Assembly: GCF_014297445.1 (NCBI RefSeq)
Contig: NZ_JACORU010000004.1
Span: 124,001 to 188,000 of the forward strand
Direction of reading: 5' to 3'
Origin: Ramlibacter albus
Lineage (GTDB): Bacteria > Pseudomonadota > Gammaproteobacteria > Burkholderiales > Burkholderiaceae_C
DNA: 64,000 nucleotides
Below, in pieces: positions 27,225-37,434 of this stretch. The translations under genes were made by a program, and so were the position numbers. How positions within the stretch are numbered: the first letter of the stretch is position 1; each line of letters starts with the position of its first letter. The notes beneath the pieces are model-generated. The model saw only the letters and a program-made list of their open reading frames with translations. It was not told the origin of the DNA and did no database searches.

Positions 27225-28934
27225 TCATATCTCGACGCCTTCGATCAGGAAGCGCACGCGGCGCACGCCTTGCCATTCGTCGGCATCGAGGCGGAACGCG
27301 ACCTTCACCCTGGCCGGCAAGGGCTCGGTGTGGCCGAACCACATGGCTTCGACCGGCTGCCCCTGGTGGCGGATCTTCAGCGACAGGTGCTTCTCGCCGA
27401 CCAGCTTCTGCGACACCACTTCCACTTCCTCGCTGAACACCGGCGGCGCGAAGCCCTGCCCCCACACGGCGCCATGCAGCGTGTCCACGAGGTCGGGCCG
27501 GCGGTATTGCGGATCGAGCGGGCCGTCGGTGTGCAGCCGGCGCATCAGCGTCGCGGCATCCAGCCATTCCTGCGCCACCTGCGCGAGCGCCTGCTCGAAA
27601 GTGTCGAGGTGCTCCTCGGCCACCGTGCAGCCCGCGGCCATCGCATGCCCGCCGAAGCGCAGCAGCACGCCGGGGTGTCGCTTGGCGACGAGGTCCAGCG
27701 CGTCGCGCAGATGGAACCCCGGGATCGAGCGGCCCGAGCCCTTGAGCTCGTGCTCCTTGCCCGGCGCGGCGCTCTGCGCGAACACGAAACACGGGCGGTG
27801 CAGCTTGTCCTTGATGCGCGAAGCGACGATGCCGACCACGCCTTCGTGGAAGTCGGGGTCGAACACGCAGATGGCGGGCGGCGGCTCCTCGCCTTCCTCG
27901 AACAGCGACTCGGCGATCTCGAACGCCTGTTCGCGCATGTCGCCCTCGATGTCGCGGCGCTCGCGGTTGATCGTGTCGAGCGCGCGGGCGAGCTCTTCGC
28001 CGCGCGCGGCGTCGTCGGTGAGCAGGCACTCGATGCCGAGCGTCATGTCGGCAAGGCGGCCGGCCGCGTTGATGCGCGGGCCCAGCGCGAAACCGAAATC
28101 GAACGTGGTTGCGGCCTGCGGCTTGCGCGCTGCTACGTTGAACAGGCTCGCGAGGCCGCAAGGCAGCGCGCCCGCCCGGATGCGCTTCAAGCCCTGTGCG
28201 ACGAGGCGCCGGTTGTTCGCATCGAGCTTGACGACGTCGGCGACAGTGCCGAGCGCCACGAGCGGCAGCAGCGCATCGAGCTTCGGTTGGCTGGAGGCAT
28301 CGAACACACCGCGCGCCCGCAGTTCGGCACGCAGCGCCAGCAGCACGTAGAACATCACGCCGACACCCGCGATCGACTTGCTCTCGAACCCGCAGCCCGG
28401 CTGGTTGGGATTGACCAGCACGTCGGCGTCCGGCAGCGTCGCGGCGGGCAGGTGGTGGTCGGTAACCAGCACCTTCAGGCCGAGCGCACGCGCCGTGGCC
28501 ACGCCTTCGACGCTCGCGATGCCGTTGTCCACGGTGACGAGCACGTCGGCACCCTGCTGCTTCACGCGTTGCGCGATCGGCGGCGTGAGGCCGTAGCCGT
28601 CCACAACGCGGTCCGGCACGAGGTAGCCGACCTGCGAGGCGCCGAGCAATCGCAGGCCGCGCACCGCCACCGCACATGCAGTCGCGCCGTCGCAGTCGTA
28701 GTCGGCGACGATGCAGATGCGTTGCCGGGAGGCAATCGCATCGGCCAGCAGCACGGCCGCTTCGGCCGCGCCCTTCATCGTGGTGGGCGGCAGCAGCAGG
28801 CCGAGGCCGTCGTCGAGCTCGTCCTTGGCGAGAACGCCGCGCGCGGCGTACAGGCGGGCAAGGAGCGGGTGGATGCCGGCCTGCTCCAGCGCCCAGGCGG
28901 CGCGCGGCGGGACATCGCGGGTGAGGATCTTCAT
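27225..28934 (-). CDS. recJ: Single-stranded-DNA-specific exonuclease RecJ
   Basis: This 569-aa 5'-3' ssDNA exonuclease acts in recombination and mismatch repair. The DHH phosphoesterase core shows VADYDCDGATA, VTVDNG and VTDHHLP, with metal-binding Asp/His residues. The DHHA1 domain has FGFALGPRINAAGRL, GSGRSIPGFHLRDAL and FGGHAMAAGCTV. The C-terminal OB-like part (LSLKIRHQGQPVEAMWFG) is present, so it is complete. ATG 28934 overlaps the stop of the upstream gene (ATGA), meaning the two are cotranscribed and coupled. Confidence 0.96.
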   Translation of the reverse strand: MKILTRDVPPRAAWALEQAGIHPLLARLYAARGVLAKDELDDGLGLLLPPTTMKGAAEAAVLLADAIASRQRICIVADYDCDGATACAVAVRGLRLLGASQVGYLVPDRVVDGYGLTPPIAQRVKQQGADVLVTVDNGIASVEGVATARALGLKVLVTDHHLPAATLPDADVLVNPNQPGCGFESKSIAGVGVMFYVLLALRAELRARGVFDASSQPKLDALLPLVALGTVADVVKLDANNRRLVAQGLKRIRAGALPCGLASLFNVAARKPQAATTFDFGFALGPRINAAGRLADMTLGIECLLTDDAARGEELARALDTINRERRDIEGDMREQAFEIAESLFEEGEEPPPAICVFDPDFHEGVVGIVASRIKDKLHRPCFVFAQSAAPGKEHELKGSGRSIPGFHLRDALDLVAKRHPGVLLRFGGHAMAAGCTVAEEHLDTFEQALAQVAQEWLDAATLMRRLHTDGPLDPQYRRPDLVDTLHGAVWGQGFAPPVFSEEVEVVSQKLVGEKHLSLKIRHQGQPVEAMWFGHTEPLPARVKVAFRLDADEWQGVRRVRFLIEGVEI

Positions 28935-29908
28935 AGGGACTGCAAAACGGGTAGCGCGGCGGGCCGCGAGAACAGGTTGGAGACGCGCCGCCACAAGCCC
29001 TGGCTCGCACTCGACCAGGTGCGTGCGTTGCGCTCGCCGGCAAGCGTCAGGCGCACGGCGTCGCCGCGGTCGGCGGCCTGCAGCAATCGCGTGCACTCCT
29101 GGTTGTCGAGCTGGTGCCATGCGGCGGCCCAGGCGGCGGCGTCGTCCAGAAGCGCCGCGTCGCGCAGGTAATGCGTGACGGCGAGGCCGGCCGGCGGCGC
29201 GGGCCGGTGCGAGGCCGGGAGCGCGCCGGTGCCGCTCACCCAGAACGAGTTCACCGGCGGCAGGCCGCCGAGCGTGCGGGCTTCGTTGATGGGGTGCGTG
29301 TAGAGCAGCATCTGCATTTCCTGCTGCAGCCGCCGCACCGGGCGCGCGGCTTCGGTGCGCGGCAGCCAGGCGTCGACGTGCCGGCCGATGGCGCGGTCGA
29401 GCGAGGCGGCGGGCAGGTTGCGGAACATCTCGCCGCGCGCCAGCCACAGCGTCGGCGCGTCGTACTCGACGGCGAGCCCGTCCTCGGTGAAGTAGGGCTG
29501 CATGGCGTCGAGCAGCGCGCGCGACTCGCCGGCGGACAGCTGCAGCTCCTGCGGGTGCGTCATCGCGATGTGGTCGGCGCCCACGCGCCAGTGGCAGGGC
29601 GTGAGCCACGCCCATGCCTCGTCGCCGGTCTCCCGGCCGCCCTGCTGGACCTGCCATGCGGCCCAGGGTAGCTGCCCATCGGGTGCCGAAAGGCCGCACT
29701 CGCGCGCCAGCACCCGCTCGTGGGGCAGCGTGAGCGTGGTGGCTTCACCCTCGTCGGCGGCTTCGGGGGCGAGCCGGGCCAGCAGCTTCTCCAGGTGCGG
29801 GAGGTCCAGGCGCTGCATCGCCTCGGCACAGGAGCCGCCGGCCACGCCGGCAAAAGGGATGAGCAAGTGGACTGCGTCTGACACGGGCCGTATTGTCGGG
29901 GATGCCAT
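28931..29908 (-). CDS. Conserved protein encoded with recJ (RpfE/phosphoglycerate-mutase-annotated family)
   Basis: This 325-aa soluble protein has the N-terminal pattern LLIPFAGVAGGSCAEAMQRLDLPHLEKLLARL. Later conserved-looking blocks are LPWAAWQVQ, WLTPCHWRVGADHIAM, LLYTHPINEARTLGGLPPVNSFWVSGTG and the NARTWSS tail. Relatives next to recJ in beta- and gamma-proteobacteria are variously labelled phosphoglycerate mutase or RpfE-like regulators. I see no phosphatase metal motif that would justify an enzymatic name. ATG 29908 is 12 bp from divergent lolC, and the stop overlaps the recJ start. Function unknown. Confidence 0.75.
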   Translation of the reverse strand: MASPTIRPVSDAVHLLIPFAGVAGGSCAEAMQRLDLPHLEKLLARLAPEAADEGEATTLTLPHERVLARECGLSAPDGQLPWAAWQVQQGGRETGDEAWAWLTPCHWRVGADHIAMTHPQELQLSAGESRALLDAMQPYFTEDGLAVEYDAPTLWLARGEMFRNLPAASLDRAIGRHVDAWLPRTEAARPVRRLQQEMQMLLYTHPINEARTLGGLPPVNSFWVSGTGALPASHRPAPPAGLAVTHYLRDAALLDDAAAWAAAWHQLDNQECTRLLQAADRGDAVRLTLAGERNARTWSSASQGLWRRVSNLFSRPAALPVLQSL

Positions 29909-29920
29909 ACTCCACCCCGC

Positions 29921-31166
29921 ATGAAATTCCCCTATGAGCTCGTCCTCGGCTGGCGCTATACGCGCGCCGGGCGCGCCACGCGGCGCAACGGCTTCATCTC
30001 GTTCATCTCCGGCGTCTCGATGCTGGGCATCTCGTTGGGCGTGGCGGCGCTCATCATCGTGCTGTCCGTGATGAACGGCTTCCAGAAGGCCGTGCGGGAC
30101 CGCATGCTCAGCGTGGTGTCGCACATCGAGGTGTACGGCCCGGGCGGCGGGCCGCTGCCGGACGTGGCGCGTACGCTGGCCGAGGTGCGGCGCAACCCGC
30201 AGGTGATCGGCGCCGCGCCTTTCGTGGCCACGCAGTCGCTGCTGGCGCACGGCGAGGACATGCGCGGCGCCGTGGTGCGCGGCATCGACCCCGCGCTCGA
30301 GCCGCAGGTCACCGACCTCGCCGCGACGTCGAACGACACGCTCAAGCGCCTGAAGCCCGGTGAATTCGGCATCGTGCTCGGCGCGGAGCTCGCGCGCAAC
30401 CTCGGCGTGCGCATCGGCGACCCCGTCACGCTCATCGCACCGGGCGGGCAGGTGACGCCCGCGGGCGTGGTGCCGCGCCTGAAGCAGATGCAGGTGGTGG
30501 GCACCTTCGATTCCGGCCACTTCGAATACGACAGCGGCCTCGTGCTGCTGCACATCGAGGATGCGCAGCGCATGTTCCGGCTGGAGGGCCCGACCGGCGT
30601 GCGCCTCAAGCTCAAGGACCTGCACCTCGCGCGCGAAGTGGCCTTCGAGCTGGAACGCAGCATGACCGGGCCGTTCCTCATCCGCGACTGGACCCGCCAG
30701 AACCGCACCTGGTTCGCCGCTGTGCAGCTGGAGAAGCGGATGATGTTCATCATCCTCACGCTGATCGTCGCGGTGGCGGCGTTCAACCTGGTGAGCACGC
30801 TCGTGATGACGGTGACCGACAAGCGCGCCGACATCGCGATCCTGCGCACGCTGGGCGCGAGCCCGGGCAGCATCATGGGCATCTTCGTCGTGCAGGGCGC
30901 GGCCGTGGGCGTGATCGGCACGCTGGCCGGGCTCGCGCTGGGCCTCGCGGTGGCCTACAACATCGACGTCATCGTGCCGGCCATCGAGCACGCGCTCAAT
31001 GCGAGCTTCCTGCCCAAGGACATCTACCTGATCAGCCGCATGCCCAGCGAGCCGCAGTCTGCGGACATCGTGCCCATCGCACTGATCTCGCTGGTGCTGG
31101 CGTTCCTCGCCACGATCTACCCGAGCTGGCGTGCCAGCCGCGTGAACCCTGCGGAGGCACTGCGCT

Positions 31167-31174
<8 letters not shown>
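29921..31174 (+). CDS. lolC: Lipoprotein-releasing ABC transporter permease (LolC/LolE)
   Basis: This 417-aa inner-membrane subunit of the LolCDE complex extracts outer-membrane lipoproteins. The MacB-like topology is clear: one N-terminal helix ([20 protein letters not shown]), a large periplasmic domain (to about residue 270), then three C-terminal helices of an FtsX domain ([20 protein letters not shown] and onward). The cytosolic [21 protein letters not shown] loop is the family hallmark. The stop overlaps lolD by 8 bp. Only one LolC/E-type gene is present, as in species that use a LolF-like homodimer. Confidence 0.95.
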
Positions 31175-31841
<667 letters not shown>

Positions 31842-33500
31842 CTAGGGGGGCAACCCGGCCGCTTCCAGGGCCGCCCACCTAGCGAGCAGGTCAGGCCGCT
31901 CGCGCTGCGTCGCGATGGTCTCGCTGCGCAGCCGGGTGACGGTCAATTGCGGAAAGAGTGCGAGCGCCCTGGCCGCCGCCTCCCGGGCAATGGCCTGCTC
32001 GCCAACCTGCCACGCCGCAGCGGCAAGAATGACGTGGCCATTGGTGAAATCCGGCCGCAGCGCGACGACGCGGCGCGCCCATTCCATGGCCTGGGCCGGC
32101 TGCTGCGCCCCGAGCAAGGCATTGGCGCGCACCGCGTAGAAGAGGTGCAGGCGCGCGTCGCGCGGGCTCAGCGCGATGGCCTCGTCGATGCGGCCGAGCG
32201 ATGCGGTGAAGTCGCCCTTCGAGGCGTTGGTGATGCCGAGCCAGTAGTACGCGGGTGCGTAGTTGCGGTTCATCGCGATCTGGCGCTCGAAGGCTTTTTC
32301 GGCGGCGGCGATGTCGCTGCGGTAGTAAAGCACGGTGCCGAGGGAGCCGTTCACGTTCGGGTGCTTGGGGTCGATGGCGAGAGCGCGCCGTATCGCCGCT
32401 TCCGCAGCGTCCAGCGAGCGGCCGCGGTCTTTCGAGTAACGCAGCCCGACGTCGGAGAGGTGGGTGTTGGCCAGGCCGATCCATGCAAAGGCGTAGTCCG
32501 GATCGAGCGCGACGGCCTTTTCGAGCGCCGCGCGTGCCTCCATGTTCGCCTCGCGCGTGTGCCGGTCCCACAGCGACCAGCCGCGCATCGCCAGGTCGTG
32601 CGCATCGGGCCGTGCGTTGCGCGCGCCCCGCGCGGCTTCGACGTCCACAAGCTTCAGGTGGAGCGCGCGCGCGATGCGGCCTGCCGCGATGAGAGAAAAC
32701 GCCTGCAACTCCTGGCCTGCGACCTCGATGCGGTCGCTCCACTGCTGCGCGCCGGTGCGCGCCTCGACCAGTTGCAGGTTGACGCGCACCCTGTCGGCTT
32801 CGCGGTGGATCGAGCCCTCGACGACGTAGCGCACGCCGAGCTCGGCGTGAACCGTGCGCGGGTCGGCCGAGCGCCCCTTGTAAGTGAAGGCGGTGCCGCG
32901 CGCGATCACCACGCTTTCGGGCAGGCGCGACAGGTCCGTGGTGAGGTCGTCGGTCAGCGCGTCGGCGAGGTATTCGTCGGATGCCGCGCCGCCGATCAGC
33001 TTGAAAGGCAGGACGACCACGGACAGCGGGCTCGCGCCCTTCTCGCGTGGCATCGCCCACCAGGCCGCCGCGCCGGCGAGCACGGCGAACGTGGCGCACG
33101 CGGCGAGCAAAGCCGCGAGCGTAGACCAACGGGAGGGGCGGGCGGCCGACCGCGCCGGACCGGACCCGGTGCCACGTTCGACCGTGGCCGTTAGCCGATA
33201 CCCTTGCCGCGGCACCGTGGTCACGAGGCTGCCGTCCGCATCGTGGAGCGCGCGCCGGATGTCGCCGATGCACTGCACGAGCGAATCGTCGGTCACGACG
33301 GTGCCCGGCCAGACGCGGGAGAAGATTTCGCGCTTACTGACCACCCGCGGCGCGGAGGCGGCCAGCAACCCCAGCACGGCCACCGACTGCGGGCGCAGCG
33401 GCACCGGCTCCCCGTCGCGCGTCAGCCTCGCGCGCAGCGGGTCGATCTCGAACGGGCCGAAGCGCAGCGGCGCTTCGGGTGCGAGGGCGGTTTCGCTCAT
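31842..33500 (-). CDS. CadC-like membrane regulator: winged helix, one TM segment, TPR repeats
   Basis: This 552-aa protein starts with an OmpR-type winged helix (about residues 10-105: FGPFEIDPLRARLTRDGEPV to VPRQGYRLTATVE). One transmembrane helix follows (about 122-147). Next comes a periplasmic domain with VVVLPFKLIG, DEYLADALTDDLTTDLSRL and RYVVEGSIHREADRVRVNLQ, the FlgO/adenylate-cyclase-associated type. The end is TPR-like repeats (ALDPDYAFAWIGLANTHL, AIDPKHPNVNGSLGTVLYY). It would sense a periplasmic signal and act directly on DNA. ATG 33500 is 89 bp from the divergent ABC receptor gene. Signal and targets unknown. Confidence 0.88.
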   Translation of the reverse strand: MSETALAPEAPLRFGPFEIDPLRARLTRDGEPVPLRPQSVAVLGLLAASAPRVVSKREIFSRVWPGTVVTDDSLVQCIGDIRRALHDADGSLVTTVPRQGYRLTATVERGTGSGPARSAARPSRWSTLAALLAACATFAVLAGAAAWWAMPREKGASPLSVVVLPFKLIGGAASDEYLADALTDDLTTDLSRLPESVVIARGTAFTYKGRSADPRTVHAELGVRYVVEGSIHREADRVRVNLQLVEARTGAQQWSDRIEVAGQELQAFSLIAAGRIARALHLKLVDVEAARGARNARPDAHDLAMRGWSLWDRHTREANMEARAALEKAVALDPDYAFAWIGLANTHLSDVGLRYSKDRGRSLDAAEAAIRRALAIDPKHPNVNGSLGTVLYYRSDIAAAEKAFERQIAMNRNYAPAYYWLGITNASKGDFTASLGRIDEAIALSPRDARLHLFYAVRANALLGAQQPAQAMEWARRVVALRPDFTNGHVILAAAAWQVGEQAIAREAAARALALFPQLTVTRLRSETIATQRERPDLLARWAALEAAGLPP

Positions 33501-33589
33501 TTTCGGCGTTTTTCGGGCGCGGGTTCGGCCCGCGCCGCGAAGCTGCGCCCATGCTAGGCCATGTCCAACCCCGTGCCAAGGTGAAGCGC

Positions 33590-34396
33590 ATGAGATGCCT
33601 GTCAATGCCCGTCGTCGCCCTCGCGCTGGCCGCGCTCCTGCCGCTGCAGGGTGCCGCGCAACCCGCCACCACAGCCACGCCCCAGGTGCGCGCCGAACTC
33701 GCGCCCACCGGAAAGCTGCGCATGGCGATCACGCAGGTGGGTTATTTCGTCAACCGCGATGCGGCTTCCGGCGAATTGAGCGGGGTCGCGATCGACATGG
33801 GCCGCGCGGTCGCGGCGGCGGCCGGCGTGCCTTTCGAGCCGATGCTGTACCAGGACTTCAACAAGCTCGTCGAGGGCGCCCAGACGGGTGCCTGGGACCT
33901 GACGATCATGGGTTACGACCGTGCCCGCGAGAACGTCGTCGCCTACTCGGCGCCCGTCATGGAGATCGACCTGACGCTGCTGGTCGGCCCGAAATCGAAG
34001 GTGACTTCGATCGAGGACATGGACCGGCAAGGCGTCGTCATCTCGGTGCCGAGAAACACCATCAGCGACCTCGCGCTCGGCCGCGTCCTGAAGCATGCCG
34101 AGCTGCTGCGAGCCGACAACTTCGCCGCCGCCGCTGACGCCGTGGCCGCCGGCCGGGCCGATGCGTACGCCTACCTGCGGCCCGGGCTGGTTCCGCTGGT
34201 GGCGAAGATACCCGGTTCACGGGTGCTCGAAAGCCGCTTCGACGCGGCGCGGCCCGCGCTGGCGGTACCGCAGGCCCGCACCACGGCGGCGGCTTTCGTA
34301 CGGCAAGTGGTGGAGCAGCAGCGCGCCCAGGGCGCGATCGCTGCGTCGATCGAACGCGCGGGCGTGGCAGCGCGGGTGGCGCCGCCGCCGCAGTGA
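33590..34396 (+). CDS. Amino-acid-type ABC substrate-binding protein (SBP_bac_3)
   Basis: This 268-aa periplasmic protein has a signal peptide ending QGAAQ and a bacterial extracellular solute-binding family 3 body: LAPTGKLRMAITQVGYF, GELSGVAIDMGRAVA, LVEGAQTGAWDLTIMGYDRARE and YSAPVMEIDLTLLV. It ends AARVAPPPQ. ATG 33590 with AAGGTG upstream places the signal peptide correctly; longer in-frame starts back to 33479 overlap the divergent regulator. No permease genes adjoin it, so the transporter partner is unknown. It may be a sensory receptor for the adjacent CadC-like protein (speculation). Confidence 0.88.
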   Translation: MRCLSMPVVALALAALLPLQGAAQPATTATPQVRAELAPTGKLRMAITQVGYFVNRDAASGELSGVAIDMGRAVAAAAGVPFEPMLYQDFNKLVEGAQTGAWDLTIMGYDRARENVVAYSAPVMEIDLTLLVGPKSKVTSIEDMDRQGVVISVPRNTISDLALGRVLKHAELLRADNFAAAADAVAAGRADAYAYLRPGLVPLVAKIPGSRVLESRFDAARPALAVPQARTTAAAFVRQVVEQQRAQGAIAASIERAGVAARVAPPPQ

Positions 34397-34397
34397 C

Positions 34398-35438
34398 TCA
34401 GAGAATCCGGTTGAACCAGAGCAGCGAGAGCCCCGCAGACAGCAAAGCCAACGCCGCGGCCGCCATCGCGAGCAGCGCGGAAACCTCGGTCTCCTTCTTC
34501 TCCACGGTCAGCCGGGAGCTGAGCGACTCGTAGACCTTCTTCAGGTCCTGCGCGGTGCCGGCATAGAAGTACTCGGCGGCGGTCTTCTGCGCCACGGCCT
34601 TGAGCGCCTCTTCGTCCAGCCGCACGCGCATCGACCAGCCTTCGAAGCCGATCGTTTCGCCGTCGACCGTGCCGATGCCCACCGTGTACACACGCACGCC
34701 GCGCTCGGCAGCGAGCTTGGACGCCTCGATCGGGTCCACGCCCGTCGTGCGCTGGCCGTCGGTGAGCATGATGATCGCGGCCGAAGCATAGGAGCCGGGT
34801 GCGACGGGCTGCCGCTCCTTCTTCTCCTTCTTCTCGGTGTCGATCGCGAAGCCGCGCTGCCGGTCGCGGCCGCCCTGCAGCGCCTGCAGGTCGATGCCGT
34901 CGTCGGGGAACAGCGTGGCCAGCGAGATGACGATCGCGTTGCCGGTGGCGGTGGCGCGCTGCAACTGGAAGCGGTCGATGGCGGTGAAGAGGTCTTCGCG
35001 GTTGGTGGTCGGCAGTTGCGCGACCTGCGCGGAGCCGGCGAAGGCCACGATGCCCACCTTCACGTGCCGCGGCAGCTCGGTGATGAAGGCCTTGGCGGCG
35101 TTCTGCGCGGCAACCAGCCGGTTCGGCTGCACGTCCGTGGCGCGCATGCTGCCCGACACGTCCATCGCGAGGATGATCGTCTGCTGGTTCGACGGCAGCG
35201 TGACGACGGCGACAGGGCGCGCGGTCGCGAGCAGCATCGCGGCCATCGCGAGCAGGAAGAGCGCGGGCGGGATGTGCCGCCGCATCTGCTGCCCCTTGCC
35301 CATCGCCTCCTTGACGATCGACAGCGACGCGTAGCGCACCGCCATCTTCTTCTTGCGGCGCAGCAGCCAGAGGTAGGCGAGCACCAGCAGCGGCAGCGCC
35401 AGCAGGAACCAGAGGTTTTGGGGCCAGAGAAAGTTCAT
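34398..35438 (-). CDS. VWA-domain membrane protein (BatA-like)
   Basis: This 346-aa protein has two N-terminal membrane helices (about 6-24 and 57-75), a von Willebrand A domain with the MIDAS motif DVSGS in LAMDVSGSMRAT, the second MIDAS element MLTDGQRTTG, and a C-terminal membrane helix (ALLAMAAAALALLSAGLSLL). This is the layout of BatA-type proteins that work with MoxR ATPases and DUF58 proteins. A Lys/Glu-rich insert (TEKKEKKERQ) interrupts the VWA domain. It is the last gene of the minus-strand operon, 16 bp after the DUF58 gene. Its exact role is unclear in the family; envelope stress or metal-chaperone functions are proposed. Confidence 0.93.
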   Translation of the reverse strand: MNFLWPQNLWFLLALPLLVLAYLWLLRRKKKMAVRYASLSIVKEAMGKGQQMRRHIPPALFLLAMAAMLLATARPVAVVTLPSNQQTIILAMDVSGSMRATDVQPNRLVAAQNAAKAFITELPRHVKVGIVAFAGSAQVAQLPTTNREDLFTAIDRFQLQRATATGNAIVISLATLFPDDGIDLQALQGGRDRQRGFAIDTEKKEKKERQPVAPGSYASAAIIMLTDGQRTTGVDPIEASKLAAERGVRVYTVGIGTVDGETIGFEGWSMRVRLDEEALKAVAQKTAAEYFYAGTAQDLKKVYESLSSRLTVEKKETEVSALLAMAAAALALLSAGLSLLWFNRIL

Positions 35439-35454
35439 GGTCGTTCTCCCACGC

Positions 35455-36396
35455 CTACGCTGCGTGCCGCAGGTGGGTTGGCATGCCGCCGCCGGCGGCC
35501 ATCCGGATGCGCATCCTGCGCATGTCCACGAAACGCACGATCGCGTCCACGAGGTCGCTGTCCGTGGCCAGCTCCAGCGCGTCCACGCCCGCGTTCACCA
35601 TCGCCTGCCGCAGGTCGGCCTCGCGCTGGGCCGCGATGCGCGCGAAGCGCTTGCGGAAACCCTTGTCGTGCGTGTCCACCAGCATCTGCTCGCCGGTTTC
35701 GGCGTCGCGCAGCGTGAGCAGGCCCAGGTCCGGCAGCTCCAGCTCCAGCGGGTCGAGCACGCGCACGGCGACGACTTCGTGGCGCTGCGCCAGCTGCGCG
35801 AGCGGCTTTTCCCAGCCGGGCTCGCTGATGAAGTCGGAGACCACGAACACCGTCGAGCGGCGCTTGATGAAGCTGGCGCCGGACGAGAGCAGGTCCGCCA
35901 GGCGCGTGGCGCCGGCTTCGCGCTCGGGCGGGCGCTGCATGCTCGCCATGAGGTGCAGCACGTGGCGGCGGCCGCTGCGCGTGGGGATCACCGTGTCGAC
36001 GCCGTTGCCGTACAGCATCGCGCCGACGCGGTTGCCGTGGCGCGTGAGCAGGCGCGCGAGCACGGCCACGAACTCCGCCGAGATGTTGCGCTTGCGCAGC
36101 TCGCCCGAGCCGAAATCCACCGACGGGCTCAGGTCCAGCAGGAACCACGCGGACATCTCGCGGTCTTCGGTGAACACCCGCACGTGCGGAATGTTCATGC
36201 GCGCGGTGACGTTCCAGTCGATGTGGCGCACGTCGTCATGGTGCTGGTACTCGCGCAGGTCGGCCAGGTCCAGGCCCGTGCCGCGCAGCAGCGTGCGGTA
36301 GTCGCCCTGCAGCAGGCCGTCGAGGCGCTTGACCACCTTCCATTCGAGGCGGCGCAGCACCTGTTCGGCGGTTTCGCTATGCAACGAGCTTGTCAT
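35455..36396 (-). CDS. DUF58 domain protein
   Basis: This 313-aa protein carries the DUF58 hallmark YQHHDDVRHIDWNVTAR (around residues 50-66), followed by a VWA-like fold with FLLDLSPSVDFGSGELRKR and FVVSDFISEPGW. There is no membrane helix. It starts 20 nt inside the 3' end of the MoxR gene and is followed by the VWA gene, the classic MoxR-DUF58-VWA arrangement. The set is thought to act as an AAA chaperone plus VWA substrate-recognition system. The final residues are Arg-rich (MRRMRIRMAAGGG). Confidence 0.93.
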   Translation of the reverse strand: MTSSLHSETAEQVLRRLEWKVVKRLDGLLQGDYRTLLRGTGLDLADLREYQHHDDVRHIDWNVTARMNIPHVRVFTEDREMSAWFLLDLSPSVDFGSGELRKRNISAEFVAVLARLLTRHGNRVGAMLYGNGVDTVIPTRSGRRHVLHLMASMQRPPEREAGATRLADLLSSGASFIKRRSTVFVVSDFISEPGWEKPLAQLAQRHEVVAVRVLDPLELELPDLGLLTLRDAETGEQMLVDTHDKGFRKRFARIAAQREADLRQAMVNAGVDALELATDSDLVDAIVRFVDMRRMRIRMAAGGGMPTHLRHAA

Positions 36397-37375
36397 GTTC
36401 CAGGGGTTTGGCCGGGGCAGGGATCTTCGCCATGATCTTGCCGATCAGCGCGTCGCTCGTCAGGCCTTCGGACAGCGCTTCGTACGACAGCACCACGCGG
36501 TGGCGCAGCACGTCGGGCACGAGGTCCACCATGTCTTCGGGCAGCGCGTAGGTGCGGCCGCGCAGCATCGCGAGCGCGCGCGCGCCTTCTGTCAGGTTGA
36601 TCGTGGCGCGCGGCGACGCACCGAAGGTGATGTACTTCGCGAGATCCTTCAGGCCGTGCTTGTCGGGGTAGCGCGTGGCCGACACGAGCTTCACCGCGTA
36701 CTGCACGAGCGAGGGGTCGACGTAGACCTCGCGGCACTCGGCCTGCAGCACCGCGAGCTGGTCGGTCGTGGCGACGGGCGTCACGTCGACGCGCGGGCCG
36801 GTGACGCGCTGCACGATGACGAATTCCTCGTCGTCGGTGGGGTAGTCCACCAGCACCTTCATCATGAAGCGGTCCACCTGCGCCTCGGGCAGCGGGTAGG
36901 TGCCCTCGGTCTCGATCGGGTTCTGCGTCGCCATCACGAGGAAGGGGCTGGGCACCTTGTGCGTCTCGCCGGCGATGGTGACCTGCCGCTCCTGCATCAC
37001 TTCCAGCAGCGCGGACTGCACCTTGGCCGGCGCGCGGTTGATTTCGTCGGCAAGCAGCAGGTTGGCGAACACGGGGCCCAGCGACGTGGAGAACTCGCCC
37101 GTCTTCTGGTTGTAGATGCGCGTGCCCACGAGGTCCGCCGGCACGAGGTCGGGCGTGAACTGGATGCGCTTGAACTGACCGCGCATCGTGTTGGCGAGCG
37201 TCTTCACGGTGAGCGTCTTCGCCAGGCCCGGCACGCCTTCGACCAGCAGGTGGCCCTGCGCCAGCATGGCGACCATCACGCGTTCGAGGAAGCGGTCCTG
37301 GCCGACCACGACCCGCTTGACCTCGTAGAGGATCTGTTCCATGAGCTGCGCGGTCGTGCTGGGGGTGGGTTCCAT
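36377..37375 (-). CDS. MoxR-family AAA+ ATPase
   Basis: This 332-aa ATPase has Walker A GVPGLAKT (residues 47-54), the MoxR box FTPDLVPADLVGT, Walker B ANLLLADEINRAPAKVQSAL, sensor 1 ATQNPIETEGTYPLPEAQ, and the C-terminal lid with FGASPRATINL. Length is standard. It likely acts as a chaperone that loads a cofactor or remodels partner proteins together with the DUF58 and VWA proteins encoded just downstream. The protease gene lies 59 bp upstream on the same strand. Confidence 0.95.
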   Translation of the reverse strand: MEPTPSTTAQLMEQILYEVKRVVVGQDRFLERVMVAMLAQGHLLVEGVPGLAKTLTVKTLANTMRGQFKRIQFTPDLVPADLVGTRIYNQKTGEFSTSLGPVFANLLLADEINRAPAKVQSALLEVMQERQVTIAGETHKVPSPFLVMATQNPIETEGTYPLPEAQVDRFMMKVLVDYPTDDEEFVIVQRVTGPRVDVTPVATTDQLAVLQAECREVYVDPSLVQYAVKLVSATRYPDKHGLKDLAKYITFGASPRATINLTEGARALAMLRGRTYALPEDMVDLVPDVLRHRVVLSYEALSEGLTSDALIGKIMAKIPAPAKPLEHDKLVA

Positions 37376-37434
37376 GGGTGTGCGGGTCCTTCGGGGGGAT
37401 TTCGGGCGTGGAAAGCGAAGACCGGGCGGCCGCG